A stretch of DNA of 64,000 nt from Loktanella sp. (GTDB lineage Bacteria > Pseudomonadota > Alphaproteobacteria > Rhodobacterales > Rhodobacteraceae): assembly GCA_017390475.1 (NCBI GenBank), contig JAFPBO010000016.1, forward strand, positions 50,996 to 114,995, written 5' to 3'. Shown here piece by piece: positions 24,821 to 33,990 of the stretch (its first letter is position 1; each line of letters starts with the position of its first letter). Under the pieces are notes generated by a model. The model had not been told where the DNA came from and searched no databases. It saw nothing but the letters and a program-made list of their open reading frames with translations. The position numbers and the translations under genes are program-made.

Positions 24821-25978
24821 CTAAAGCGGGACAGTGACCACCCTTTGCCCCTTGACCGCAAGGCCGACCTTGCCTTCGCACAATTGCAGGGCCGCATCGC
24901 CGAACACCTCGCGCCGCCAGCCTTTCAGCGCGGGCACATCGCGTTCGCCGGCGGCCAGCTGATCCAGATCAGCAGAAGAGGCGATCAGTTTTGACGCGAC
25001 ACCGGCGTCATCGGTGACCGATTTCAGCAGGACCCGCAGCATATCGGCGATGGCCGGATTGACCTGCAATTTGGCACGGCTCAGGTCGGGCTGCGGCAGA
25101 TCGCCGGGTTTGGCGGCCAGACCGGCCTTGATACTGGCCAGAATACCTTCTGCAATCTCACCCTTGCGGGCTTCGCGCAGCAAAAGGCGAGAGCGGCCCA
25201 AATCCTGTTCATTCAATGGCTTGGTAGAGGCAAGTTCAACCAATGCATCATCTTTATACACCCGGCTGCGGGGGATATCGCGCGCCTGTGCATAAGCCTC
25301 GCGGAAACGGGCAAGTTCGCGCACGATGGCCAGAAACCGGCCAGACGACGTGCGCGTCTTGACCCGCATCCAGGCCTCGTCCGGGTTCGATTGATAGGTG
25401 GCCGGGTCATTCAGGACCGCCATTTCCTCGTCCACCCATTTGGTGCGACCGGATTTTTTCAGCCTGTCGGCCAGATATTCATAGACATCGCGCAGATGGG
25501 TGACGTCGGCCAAAGCATATTCCGCCTGTGCATCGGTCAAGGGGCGGCGCGACCAATCGGTAAAGCGCGACGATTTATCCACCTCGGCCTTGGCGATCTT
25601 GCGCACAAGGGTTTCATAACCCGCCTGTTCGCCAAAACCGCAGACCATCGCCGCGACCTGTGTGTCAAACAAAGGCGCGGGGATCACCCCGGCATCGACA
25701 TGGAAAATCTCCAGATCCTGACGGGCGGCATGAAACACTTTGACCACGCCCGGATCGCGGAACAGATCATACATCGGGTCAAGTGATATCCCATCCACCA
25801 AGGGATCGATCAGCACCGCGTCTTCGCCCGCTGCGTCGCGATAGGCCATCTGCACCAGACAGAGTTTTGAATAATAGGTGCGTTCGCGCAGGAATTCCGT
25901 GTCAACGGTCACATAGGGACGCTTTGCCGCCTCTGTGCAAAAGGCGGCGAGTTCTGCGGTTGTGGTGATGATCTTCAT
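24821..25978 (-). CDS. rnd: Ribonuclease D
   Basis: 3'-to-5' exoribonuclease of the DEDD family (385 aa), acting in tRNA 3' maturation. The first motif is VDTEFLRERTYY with D26 and E28. Later motifs include VFHAARQDLEIF, and the region YALADVTHLRDVYEYL holds the final Asp and Tyr. An HRDC domain follows (FREAYAQARDIPRSRVYKD). Length fits bacterial RNase D. Confidence 0.95.
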   Translation of the reverse strand: MKIITTTAELAAFCTEAAKRPYVTVDTEFLRERTYYSKLCLVQMAYRDAAGEDAVLIDPLVDGISLDPMYDLFRDPGVVKVFHAARQDLEIFHVDAGVIPAPLFDTQVAAMVCGFGEQAGYETLVRKIAKAEVDKSSRFTDWSRRPLTDAQAEYALADVTHLRDVYEYLADRLKKSGRTKWVDEEMAVLNDPATYQSNPDEAWMRVKTRTSSGRFLAIVRELARFREAYAQARDIPRSRVYKDDALVELASTKPLNEQDLGRSRLLLREARKGEIAEGILASIKAGLAAKPGDLPQPDLSRAKLQVNPAIADMLRVLLKSVTDDAGVASKLIASSADLDQLAAGERDVPALKGWRREVFGDAALQLCEGKVGLAVKGQRVVTVPL

Positions 25979-26035
25979 GAAACGTCCGTCAGTTTGATCC
26001 CCGCTTGATAAGCCATCATCGCAGCAATGAAAAGA

Positions 26036-26632
26036 TCACCCGTCCAGCATCACCGGACGCAGGTCAGCGGCCGCGAAACGGCGCAACACAGCGGGGTAAA
26101 GCGCATGTTCCAGCGGCAGCAACCGCTGCGCCAGCGTATCGGGCGTGTCACCCTGCAGCACTGGCATCCGCGCCTGCCCCAGCACCGGACCATCGTCCAA
26201 GGCCGCGGTGACCTGATGCACGGTGCAGCCGTGATGGCTGTCGCCTGCCTCCAACGCGCGGGCATGGGTATGCAGCCCGCGATATTTCGGCAAAAGCGAA
26301 GGGTGGATATTCAGAATGCGCCCTTCCCAAGGGCCGATGAAATCTGCGCCCAGAATCCGCATGAAACCGGCCAGACAGATGATATCGGGCTGCACGGCGG
26401 CCAGCGCATCGTGCAAAACCGCCTCAAACGCGGCGCGGTCCTTGCCAAAGGTCTTGTGGTCAATCGCCTGCACCGGAATGCCCATCCCGCTCGCCTTGGC
26501 CAGCCCGCCAGCGGCAGGATCATTGGACAGAACCAGCACCGGCCGCGCCGGATGATCGCCAGTCATCGACTGGGCGAGGGCCACCATATTGGACCCGCCC
26601 CCCGAAATCAGGATCGCAACGCGCTTGGTCAC
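26036..26632 (-). CDS. purN: Phosphoribosylglycinamide formyltransferase
   Basis: GAR transformylase (198 aa) transferring a formyl group from 10-formyl-THF in purine synthesis. It starts with GTG at 26632, overlapping the purM stop as GTGA, and begins [15 protein letters not shown]. The catalytic region is visible as [17 protein letters not shown]-like sequence ([14 protein letters not shown]) and HHGCTVHQV. The coupled purM-purN arrangement is common. Confidence 0.96.
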   Translation of the reverse strand: MTKRVAILISGGGSNMVALAQSMTGDHPARPVLVLSNDPAAGGLAKASGMGIPVQAIDHKTFGKDRAAFEAVLHDALAAVQPDIICLAGFMRILGADFIGPWEGRILNIHPSLLPKYRGLHTHARALEAGDSHHGCTVHQVTAALDDGPVLGQARMPVLQGDTPDTLAQRLLPLEHALYPAVLRRFAAADLRPVMLDG

Positions 26633-27669
26633 GCAAGCGTGCCTGTGTAACGGATGCCCGCGCCTGTCGTGACCGTGCCGATCTGATGTACTGTTTCGCC
26701 CGCCTCGGTCAGCAAAGCTGTCAGCGCCTCGGCCTGCCCCGCATCGACAACCAGTACCATGCCGATCCCGGCATTGAAGGTTTTCAGCAATTCCGCCTGC
26801 GCCATGCCGCCGGTCTGCACCAGCCAGCCAAAGACCGGTGGCAAGGCCCATGACCCCAGATCAATATCGGCACCCAGATCATCCGGCAGCACACGCGGCA
26901 GGTTTTCGGTCAGACCGCCGCCGGTGATATGCGCCAAAGCATGCACACCGCCCGCGCGCACCGCCGCCAAGGCGGGCTGCACATACAAACGGGTCGGCGT
27001 CAAAAGTGCCTCGCCCAATGCGCCATCCGCAAAAGGCGCGGCATCCGCCCAGCCCAAGCCCGACATATCGACAATCCGGCGCACCAGTGAATAGCCGTTG
27101 GAATGCACACCATCCGATGCCAGCCCCAGCAGCACATCGCCCGCCACGACACCGGCAGGCAGATCGGCACCGCGTTCCATCGCACCGACAGCAAAACCCG
27201 CCAGATCGAAATCGCCGTCGTGATACATGCCCGGCATTTCCGCCGTCTCGCCGCCGATCAGGGCACAGCCGGAGGCTTCACAGCCTGCGGCGATGCCGTT
27301 GATGATCCGGGTCGCCTGATCCAGTTCCAGCTTGCCGGTGGCGAAATAATCCAGAAAGAACAAAGGTTCCGCGCCCTGACAGACCAGATCATTGACACAC
27401 ATCGCGACCAGATCGATCCCGATCGTGTCAACATGGCCGGTATCAATTGCGATCCGCAGTTTGGTGCCGACGCCATCGGTCGCGGCCACAAGGATCGGAT
27501 CGATATATCCGGCACCTTTGAGATCGAACAACGCGCCAAAGCCGCCCAGCCCCGCCATCACGCCGGGGCGCGCGGTGCGTTTGGCCGCCGGTTTGATCCG
27601 TTCCACCAGATTATTGCCGGCATCGATATCCACACCGGCATCGGCATAGGTCAGGCCATTCTTGGTCAT
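26629..27669 (-). CDS. purM: Phosphoribosylformylglycinamidine cyclo-ligase
   Basis: AIR synthetase (346 aa) that closes the imidazole ring using ATP. ATG at 27669 starts [19 protein letters not shown], the canonical N-terminus, and AAAGGGTG precedes it. An upstream in-frame start at 27726 would add 19 unlike residues. Motifs include [39 protein letters not shown] and [13 protein letters not shown]. It is translationally coupled to purN. Confidence 0.97.
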   Translation of the reverse strand: MTKNGLTYADAGVDIDAGNNLVERIKPAAKRTARPGVMAGLGGFGALFDLKGAGYIDPILVAATDGVGTKLRIAIDTGHVDTIGIDLVAMCVNDLVCQGAEPLFFLDYFATGKLELDQATRIINGIAAGCEASGCALIGGETAEMPGMYHDGDFDLAGFAVGAMERGADLPAGVVAGDVLLGLASDGVHSNGYSLVRRIVDMSGLGWADAAPFADGALGEALLTPTRLYVQPALAAVRAGGVHALAHITGGGLTENLPRVLPDDLGADIDLGSWALPPVFGWLVQTGGMAQAELLKTFNAGIGMVLVVDAGQAEALTALLTEAGETVHQIGTVTTGAGIRYTGTLA

Positions 27670-27740
27670 AACAGGCACCCTTTTTCTGCTTGCCACGCGG
27701 TTAGCGCAAGCCTGCGCGCAGCACAACGCTCCTTACCCCA

Positions 27741-27780
27741 TCTTCCGAGCATAAATATCCCCGCCGGAGGCATAAAAGTC
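27741..27780. repeat. CCCGCCGGAGG mosaic element upstream of purM
   Basis: TCTTCCGAGCATAAATATCC followed by CCGCCGGAGGCATAAAAGTC. The reverse complement of 33626-33661 matches it almost base for base, and shorter relatives lie at 36738, 43086 and 21564. Confidence 0.75.
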
Positions 27781-27848
27781 TTTATCCATCCTAACCGCAG
27801 TGCGAAACGCTTGACCATTCCCACAACGCCAATTACCCAAACCGCAGG

Positions 27849-27925
27849 GGGCCTGTAGCTCAATTGGTCAGAGCAGAGCGCTCATAACGCTTTGGTTGCG
27901 GGTTCAAGTCCTGCCGGGCCTACCA
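27849..27925 (+). tRNA. tRNA with CAU anticodon (Ile2 or elongator Met)
   Basis: A 77-base cloverleaf with encoded CCA. Acceptor arms GGGCCTG and CGGGCCT pair over seven positions, with G-U at the ends. D-stem GCTC/GAGC, anticodon stem with loop CTCATAA (anticodon CAU), T-arm with TTCAAGT. The first pair rules against initiator tRNA-Met, which has an unpaired C1-A72. CAU may be read as Met, or as Ile after lysidine modification. The GCGCTCATAACGC arm resembles tRNA-Ile2, but I cannot settle this. Confidence 0.93.
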
Positions 27926-27952
27926 AATTACGGGGATCGCACCCGATGGTAG

Positions 27953-28690
27953 TCACCCCTGAAAAATCATGGAAATGTCATCTGCACCCAGCAGTTTCCA
28001 CTGCCCCGGTGCCAGATCATCGGGCAATGACAGCCCGCCCAAGGCTTCGCGATGCAGCTTTTCGACGTGATTGCCGGTGGCGGCAAACATACGGCGCACC
28101 TGATGATAGCGGCCTTCGGTGACCGTCAGCCGCGCTTCGGTTTCTGACATCACGTCAAGCAGGGCGGGCGCCAGCGGCTTGTCCTCGCCCGCCAGTATCA
28201 GATCGCCCGCAGCAAAGATCGCGGCCTCATCACCGTTCAACGGGCGAGCCAGCGTGACGTGATAGGTCTTTTTCACATGGCGTTTCGGGCTGATGATCCG
28301 GTGCAGCAGATCGCCATCATCGGTCAAAAGCAACAGGCCCGAGGTCTGTTTGTCCAGCCGCCCGATGGTGGACATCGCCGGATTCCGCTGCCGCCAGCGC
28401 GCAGGCAGGATATCATAGACCAATGCTCCGTCTTCTTTATGCGAACAGGTCATGCCAAGCGGTTTGTGCAACAGCACCACCATACCCGCCAGCGGATCAA
28501 GCGGCGCACCATCGACAGCCATGCAGGCCGGCAGGTCGGGCGTGACGGGGATACGTTTTGTGACGTCCCGCAGTTTGACACCATCAAGGGTGATCGCCCC
28601 TGCCCGCGCCATCCGCGCGATATCGTTGCGCGACCCATAGCCCAATGACGACAACAATTTGTCGATCCGTGCGGTTGGCACTTTTGCCAT
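27953..28690 (-). CDS. rsuA: RsuA-type pseudouridine synthase
   Basis: rRNA pseudouridine synthase of the RsuA/RluB/E/F family (245 aa). An N-terminal S4 RNA-binding domain (RIDKLLSSLGYGSRNDIARMAR) is followed by the catalytic domain with Asp113 in IGRLDKQTSGLL. The length and S4-catalytic layout best fit RsuA, which modifies 16S U516. ATG at 28690 is chosen because GAGGAAT precedes it; an in-frame start at 28810 would overlap yaeQ divergently. The exact target base is inferred. Confidence 0.88.
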   Translation of the reverse strand: MAKVPTARIDKLLSSLGYGSRNDIARMARAGAITLDGVKLRDVTKRIPVTPDLPACMAVDGAPLDPLAGMVVLLHKPLGMTCSHKEDGALVYDILPARWRQRNPAMSTIGRLDKQTSGLLLLTDDGDLLHRIISPKRHVKKTYHVTLARPLNGDEAAIFAAGDLILAGEDKPLAPALLDVMSETEARLTVTEGRYHQVRRMFAATGNHVEKLHREALGGLSLPDDLAPGQWKLLGADDISMIFQG

Positions 28691-28790
28691 GTCTACATTC
28701 CTCAAATCGACACAAGCCCGCATGATATCCGCTTTCACAAGGGCCCCGGACGCGGTAAGCATCCCCATCCTTGCAGGTCTGGAATATATC

Positions 28791-29339
28791 ATGGCGCAAA
28801 ATGCCACCATTTATAAAGTCGAACTTTCCGTCTCTGACATGGACCGGCATTATTATGAGACCCATAAACTGACAATCGCCAAACATCCGTCAGAGACGGA
28901 CGAAAGGTTGATGGTCCGCATTGTCGCCTTTGCGCTGAATGCGCATGAACATCTGGAAATGACCAAGGGCCTGTCCACCGACGACGAACCCGATATCTGG
29001 CAAAAAAGCCTGAGCGGCGAACTTGAGGTCTGGGTGGCACTGGGGCTGCCCAGCGAAAAGGTGCTGCGCCAATCCTGCGGCAAGGCGGGCAAGGTGATCG
29101 TCTATCCCTACGGCGGCCGCACGGCGGATATCTGGTGGGACAAGGTCAAGAACAGCACCCATCGTTTTGACAATCTGCAGGTGGTCAATCTGTCTGAAAC
29201 CGACACAAGCGCGTTGGCAAAACTGGCCAGCCGCGCGATGAAGCTGCAGGTCAATATTCAGGACGGTGATGTAATGGTCAGTGTCGGCGACACGATCGTG
29301 AATATCACGCCGCAGGACTGGAAGACCCCTGCACCATAA
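28791..29339 (+). CDS. yaeQ: YaeQ family protein
   Basis: A 182 aa protein matching the YaeQ family, with a PD-(D/E)XK nuclease-like fold but no clear activity. Typical features are the start AQNATIYKVELSVSDMDRHYY, HPSETDERLMVRIVAFAL and the region LEVWVALGLPSEKVLRQSC. ATG at 28791 aligns with the family N-terminus; an upstream in-frame start at 28659 would overlap the divergent rsuA coding region. Confidence 0.92.
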   Translation: MAQNATIYKVELSVSDMDRHYYETHKLTIAKHPSETDERLMVRIVAFALNAHEHLEMTKGLSTDDEPDIWQKSLSGELEVWVALGLPSEKVLRQSCGKAGKVIVYPYGGRTADIWWDKVKNSTHRFDNLQVVNLSETDTSALAKLASRAMKLQVNIQDGDVMVSVGDTIVNITPQDWKTPAP

Positions 29340-29474
29340 CCGGGCTGCCTGCCTGACCAGCAGACAAACGCCATCCGGGTCAGATTTACGGTATACAAAG
29401 GCATACAGCCCTTCCTCTGGTCGTTGTTTTGCGCTATGAGGGCGCCAGAATCCAAGCCAAAGCGGAGCAAAGCC

Positions 29475-30683
29475 ATGACCAAGATCAAGGTAGAAAACCC
29501 TGTCGTCGAACTCGACGGCGATGAAATGACCCGGATCATCTGGGATTTCATCAAGAAAAAACTGATCCTGCCCTATCTGGACGTGGATCTGAAATATTAC
29601 GATCTGGGCATGGAAGTGCGCGACGAAACCAACGACCAGATCACCGTAGACGCTGCTGAAGCGATCAAGAAATACGGCGTCGGCGTCAAATGCGCGACGA
29701 TCACCCCTGATGAAGACCGGGTCGAGGAATTCGGCCTGAAACAGATGTGGCGCAGCCCGAACGGGACGATCCGCAACATTCTGGGCGGTGTGGTGTTCCG
29801 CGCCCCGATCATCTGCAAGAACGTGCCCCGTCTGGTGCCCGGCTGGACCGACCCGATTGTCATCGGTCGCCATGCATTCGGTGACCAGTACAAAGCCACC
29901 GATTTCCTGATGCCCGGCAAAGGCCAGCTGACGATGAAATTCGTCGGCGATGATGGCACTGTGATCGAAAAAGTCGTCTATGACAGCCCCGGCGCTGGCG
30001 TGGCGATGGGCATGTATAACCTGGACGAAAGCATCATTGATTTCGCCCGTGCGTCGCTCAACTATGGTCTGAACCTGGGCTGGCCGGTCTATCTGTCCAC
30101 CAAGAACACGATCCTGAAAGCCTATGATGGCCGTTTCAAGGATCTGTTCCAGAAGGTCTATGAAGAAGAATTCGCAGATCAGTTCAAAGCGGCAGGCATC
30201 ACCTACGAACACCGCCTGATCGACGATATGGTCGCATCCGCGATGAAATGGTCGGGCAAATTCGTCTGGGCCTGTAAGAACTACGATGGCGACGTGCAGT
30301 CTGACACAGTTGCCCAAGGGTTCGGTTCGCTTGGCCTGATGACCAGCCAATTGATGACCCCAGATGGCAAGATTGTCGAGGCAGAGGCCGCCCACGGCAC
30401 TGTCACCCGCCATTACCGCCAGCATCAGGCGGGCAAGGCGACATCGACCAATTCCATCGCCTCGATCTTTGCCTGGACCGGCGGGTTGAAGCACCGCGCG
30501 AAACTGGATGACAATGCGCAGCTGATGACCTTTGCCAGCACGCTGGAAAAGGTCGTGGTGGACACGGTCGAAAGCGGTTTCATGACCAAGGATCTGGCGC
30601 TGCTGGTCGGCCCGGATCAGAAATGGCTGACCACCGAAGGTTTCCTTGAAAAAGTCGACGAGAACCTGAACGCAGCAATGTAA
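29475..30683 (+). CDS. icd: NADP-dependent isocitrate dehydrogenase
   Basis: TCA-cycle enzyme (402 aa) converting isocitrate to 2-oxoglutarate with NADPH. It is of the eukaryotic-like type II subfamily common in alphaproteobacteria: [22 protein letters not shown] at the start, then IITPDE-like and [11 protein letters not shown] substrate-binding residues, and [14 protein letters not shown] near the NADP site. ATG at 29475 is supported by GGAG upstream; an in-frame start at 29424 would add 17 unlike residues. A strong terminator follows directly. Confidence 0.97.
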   Translation: MTKIKVENPVVELDGDEMTRIIWDFIKKKLILPYLDVDLKYYDLGMEVRDETNDQITVDAAEAIKKYGVGVKCATITPDEDRVEEFGLKQMWRSPNGTIRNILGGVVFRAPIICKNVPRLVPGWTDPIVIGRHAFGDQYKATDFLMPGKGQLTMKFVGDDGTVIEKVVYDSPGAGVAMGMYNLDESIIDFARASLNYGLNLGWPVYLSTKNTILKAYDGRFKDLFQKVYEEEFADQFKAAGITYEHRLIDDMVASAMKWSGKFVWACKNYDGDVQSDTVAQGFGSLGLMTSQLMTPDGKIVEAEAAHGTVTRHYRQHQAGKATSTNSIASIFAWTGGLKHRAKLDDNAQLMTFASTLEKVVVDTVESGFMTKDLALLVGPDQKWLTTEGFLEKVDENLNAAM

Positions 30684-30687
30684 TCAC

Positions 30688-30715
30688 AAAGGGGGGCCAG
30701 CCGGCCCCCCTTTTG
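30688..30715 (+). terminator. Rho-independent terminator after icd
   Basis: GGGGGGCC and GGCCCCCC (30691-30710) form a very GC-rich stem with a four-base loop, followed by TTTT at 30711-30714. Confidence 0.93.
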
Positions 30716-30751
30716 CTTGCCAGCCTGCGGCGGTTTTAGTAGCGCAATGCA

Positions 30752-31363
30752 ATGACACAAACCGCCGCCACCACCGCCCATACGCCCGTCGAAGACGCCC
30801 AGGCCTTTGCGCTGGGCACAGCGCTATGTGCGCTGGGGGTGACGATGCTGACGCATCTGGGGCTGATCACCGGGCAGACCGCAGGGTTGGCAGTGCTGGT
30901 GTCCTATGCGACGGGCCTGTCGTTCGGGCTGGTGTTCTTTTGCGTCAACTTGCCATTCTATTGGCTGGCATGGGTCCGCATGGGGCCAAAATTCACGCTC
31001 AAAAGCTTTCTTTGCGTGGGCCTCGTGTCGCTGATGGCGGAAACATTCCCGCAGATGATCGTGTTCGAAACGCTGGAACCGCTATTGGGCGCCGTGCTGG
31101 TCGGTGCGGTCACCGGGCTGGGCCTGATCGTGCTGTTCCGGCATGGGGCGAGCCTTGGCGGAATCGGTATTCTGGGGCTGTTCATCCAGGACCGGACCGG
31201 GTTTAGCGCGGGCTATACGCAATTGATCTTTGATCTGTGCCTGTTCGCTGCAGCATTCATGATTATCGCCCCCGGTCTGGTGCTCTATTCCCTTGCCGGG
31301 GCAGTCGTGGCAAACCTGATCATCGCCACCAACCACCGCCCTGACCGCTATACCGGACGCTGA
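30752..31363 (+). CDS. YitT family membrane protein
   Basis: Inner-membrane protein (203 aa) with about five hydrophobic helices. Features typical of YitT/DUF161 include [22 protein letters not shown] and the Gly-rich [26 protein letters not shown]. Function of the family is not established. It is followed by an SMR transporter gene one base downstream, so the two are probably co-transcribed. Confidence 0.85.
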   Translation: MTQTAATTAHTPVEDAQAFALGTALCALGVTMLTHLGLITGQTAGLAVLVSYATGLSFGLVFFCVNLPFYWLAWVRMGPKFTLKSFLCVGLVSLMAETFPQMIVFETLEPLLGAVLVGAVTGLGLIVLFRHGASLGGIGILGLFIQDRTGFSAGYTQLIFDLCLFAAAFMIIAPGLVLYSLAGAVVANLIIATNHRPDRYTGR

Positions 31364-31364
31364 C

Positions 31365-31700
31365 ATGCCCATTCACTATATCTTTCTGATCCTTGCCATC
31401 GCCGCCGAAACCATCGGCACCACAGCACTGCAAGCCAGCCAGCAATTCACCAAATTCTGGCCCTCGGTGCTGGTGGTAATCGCCTATGGCATTTCCTTTT
31501 ATCTGCTGGCGCAGACCCTGCGGGTGATGCCGGTGGGGATCGTCTATGCGATGTGGTCGGGGCTGGGCATCGTGCTGATCGCCGCGATTGGCTATCTGGT
31601 CTTTGGTCAAAGGCTTGATCTGCCTGCGGTGATCGGGATTTCCATGATCCTGGGCGGTATCCTTGTGATCCATCTTTTCTCGCGCACTTCGCCACACTAG
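31365..31700 (+). CDS. Small multidrug resistance (SMR) family transporter
   Basis: Four-helix proton-coupled exporter of 111 aa that works as an antiparallel dimer. The essential membrane glutamate lies in the first helix ([14 protein letters not shown]). [16 protein letters not shown] and the [15 protein letters not shown] helix are typical of the EmrE branch. Substrates of SMR pumps range from quaternary cations to guanidinium; none is implied by the context. Confidence 0.92.
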   Translation: MPIHYIFLILAIAAETIGTTALQASQQFTKFWPSVLVVIAYGISFYLLAQTLRVMPVGIVYAMWSGLGIVLIAAIGYLVFGQRLDLPAVIGISMILGGILVIHLFSRTSPH

Positions 31701-31779
31701 CGGGTTGTTTACGAATAAGGGGTAGCATTTGCTGCAATTGCACGGTATCGCGCGGTTAAATTTCCCATAAGGCAGACCC

Positions 31780-33597
31780 ATGGATATCCGCAATATCGCG
31801 ATCATCGCGCACGTTGACCACGGCAAGACAACGCTTGTCGACGAACTTTTGAAACAATCCGGCGTATACCGCGACAACGAAGCGACGACCGAACGGGCGA
31901 TGGACAGCAATGACATCGAACGCGAACGCGGGATCACGATCCTTGCCAAATGTACCTCTGTCGAATGGAAAGGCACGCGGATCAATATCGTTGACACGCC
32001 CGGCCACGCCGATTTCGGTGGTGAGGTTGAACGCATCCTGTCGATGGTCGATGGTGTCGTCTTGCTGGTCGATGCTGCCGAAGGCCCGATGCCTCAGACG
32101 AAATTCGTCACCTCCAAGGCGCTGGCACTGGGCCTGCGCCCTATCGTTGTGGTCAACAAGGTCGACAAGGCTGACGGTGAGCCTGATCAGGCTGTTGACG
32201 ACGTGTTCGACCTCTTTGCTGCGCTGGAAGCTAGCGATGAACAGCTGGATTTCCCTGTGATGTATGCCTCTGGCCGTGCCGGTTGGTGTGATGAGCAGCT
32301 GGATGGCCCGCGCAAGGATTTGTCCGCGCTGTTCGACAAAGTGCTGGAACATGTCCCCATGCCAGCCCAGATCAGCCGCCGGGATGAGCCGTTCCAGATG
32401 CTGGCGACCACCCTGTCCGCTGACCCGTTCATCGGCCGTATTCTGACTGGCCGGGTTGAGGCAGGCACCCTGCGCGCTGGCGAAACTGTGAAGGCCCTGT
32501 CGCGCAATGGTGACAAGCTGGAGCAATTCCGGGTGTCGAAAATCCTCGCCTTCCGGGGACTGGGCCAACAGCCGATTGATGTGGCCGAAGCCGGCGATAT
32601 CGTCACACTGGCCGGTATGACCAAGGCAACAGTTGCCGATACGATCTGCGATATGTCGATTGACGTCCCGATCCCCGCCCAGCCGATTGACCCGCCGACC
32701 ATCACCGTGACCTTTGGCATCAATGACAGCCCGCTGGCGGGCCGCGATGGCAAAAAGGTGCAAAGCCGCGTCATCCGCGAACGCCTGATGCGCGAGGCCG
32801 AAGTCAATGTCGCGATCAAGATCGCCGATACCCCCATGGGCGACGCGTTCGAGGTGTCGGGCCGTGGCGAATTGCAGATGGGTGTGTTGATCGAAAACAT
32901 GCGCCGTGAAGGGTTCGAGCTTTCAATTTCCCGCCCGCAGGTGATTTACAAAGATATCGACGGTGTCCGCCACGAACCCATCGAAGAAGCCACGATTGAC
33001 GTCGATGACGAATATACCGGCGCTGTGGTTGAAAAACTGACCGGCCCGCGCAAAGGCGAATTGGTCGAGATGAAGCCTGCCGGTGCTGGCAAGACCCGCA
33101 TCATCGCGCATGTGCCATCGCGCGGGCTGATCGGTTATCATGGTGAATTCCTGACCGATACGCGCGGGTCCGGCATTCTGAACCGGCTGTTCCACGGCTG
33201 GGCGCCTTTTAAAGGCAAGATCGAAGGCCGCCGTCAGGGTGTTCTGATCTCGATGGAGAACGGCACCTCTGTGGCCTATGCTTTGTGGAAACTGGAAGAT
33301 CGCGGCAAGTTCTTTATCGGCGCGCAAGAGGCTGTCTATACTGGCATGATCATCGGCGAACACAGCCGCGACAATGACCTTGAGGTCAACCCGCTGAAGG
33401 GCAAGCAACTAACCAACGTCCGCGCTTCTGGCACGGATGAGGCGGTGCGCCTGACCACGCCGGTGACGATGTCGCTGGAACAGGCGATTGCCTATATCGA
33501 CGATGATGAGCTGGTGGAAGTCACGCCGAACGCGATCCGGCTGCGCAAGCGGTTCCTGGACCCGAACGAACGCAAGCGGAATTCCCGCAGCGCCTGA
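31780..33597 (+). CDS. typA: Ribosome-associated GTPase TypA/BipA
   Basis: Translational GTPase (605 aa) related to EF-G, important for 50S assembly and stress or cold growth. GTPase motifs are AHVDHGKTT (G1), RGITI (G2), [14 protein letters not shown] (G3) and NKVDKAD (G4). EF-G-like domains III and V follow, with the BipA-specific C-terminal domain near [18 protein letters not shown]. Length is exactly typical. A bidirectional terminator lies downstream. Confidence 0.97.
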   Translation: MDIRNIAIIAHVDHGKTTLVDELLKQSGVYRDNEATTERAMDSNDIERERGITILAKCTSVEWKGTRINIVDTPGHADFGGEVERILSMVDGVVLLVDAAEGPMPQTKFVTSKALALGLRPIVVVNKVDKADGEPDQAVDDVFDLFAALEASDEQLDFPVMYASGRAGWCDEQLDGPRKDLSALFDKVLEHVPMPAQISRRDEPFQMLATTLSADPFIGRILTGRVEAGTLRAGETVKALSRNGDKLEQFRVSKILAFRGLGQQPIDVAEAGDIVTLAGMTKATVADTICDMSIDVPIPAQPIDPPTITVTFGINDSPLAGRDGKKVQSRVIRERLMREAEVNVAIKIADTPMGDAFEVSGRGELQMGVLIENMRREGFELSISRPQVIYKDIDGVRHEPIEEATIDVDDEYTGAVVEKLTGPRKGELVEMKPAGAGKTRIIAHVPSRGLIGYHGEFLTDTRGSGILNRLFHGWAPFKGKIEGRRQGVLISMENGTSVAYALWKLEDRGKFFIGAQEAVYTGMIIGEHSRDNDLEVNPLKGKQLTNVRASGTDEAVRLTTPVTMSLEQAIAYIDDDELVEVTPNAIRLRKRFLDPNERKRNSRSA

Positions 33598-33604
33598 TAT
33601 TATG

Positions 33605-33661
33605 TCCCGCTGATTTCATCAGCGGGATGCCTCCGGCGGTGATATTTAGGCTCGGAAGATG
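33605..33661. repeat. Hairpin plus CCTCCGGCGG mosaic element after typA
   Basis: A nine-base stem TCCCGCTGA/TCAGCGGGA (33605-33627) leads into GATGCCTCCGGCGGTGATAT and TTAGGCTCGGAAGATG (to 33661). The latter is the inverted counterpart of the element upstream of purM at 27741-27780. Confidence 0.75.
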
Positions 33662-33667
33662 GTAAAG

Positions 33668-33705
33668 AAGGCGCGGGACTGTGAGGTTCCGCGCCTTTGT
33701 TGTTA
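33668..33705. terminator. Bidirectional terminator between typA and DUF1330 gene
   Basis: The arms AAGGCGCGG (33668-33676) and CCGCGCCTT (33689-33697) are followed by a T-rich run on the plus strand. It sits between convergent typA and the DUF1330 gene. Confidence 0.8.
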
Positions 33706-33990
33706 TGCGATTTCTTCGACGATGCAGAGTTCGCGTTGGCTGGCACCTTTGGCAAAGCTCAGCGCCTCTTGATAGGCGGCGGAATGATAGCAATCATGTG
33801 CGGCTTGCAGGCTGGGAAAGCGCGCCACGACATTGCGGGGCCGGTCCGGCCCTTCCAATTGTTTGTATTTGCCGCCGCGGGCGAGGAAGACACCGCCATG
33901 ATCGGCAATCGCCCCCGTGGCGCGTTTGGCATATTCGCCATAAGCGGTTTCATCCGTGACGGTGACATGGGCGATCCAGAGGGCGGTCAT
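33703..33990 (-). CDS. DUF1330 family protein
   Basis: Small protein (95 aa) with the ferredoxin-like dimeric alpha/beta barrel fold of DUF1330. The segments [38 protein letters not shown] and the Arg-rich [21 protein letters not shown] are diagnostic. Function is unknown. Its start overlaps the alaS stop by four bases, so it is translated with alaS. Confidence 0.9.
   Translation of the reverse strand: MTALWIAHVTVTDETAYGEYAKRATGAIADHGGVFLARGGKYKQLEGPDRPRNVVARFPSLQAAHDCYHSAAYQEALSFAKGASQRELCIVEEIA

Noticed and set aside
28028-28042. Open frames running through the tRNA and rsuA regions on the plus strand
   Set aside because: They are shadows of the minus-strand rsuA gene or cross the tRNA.
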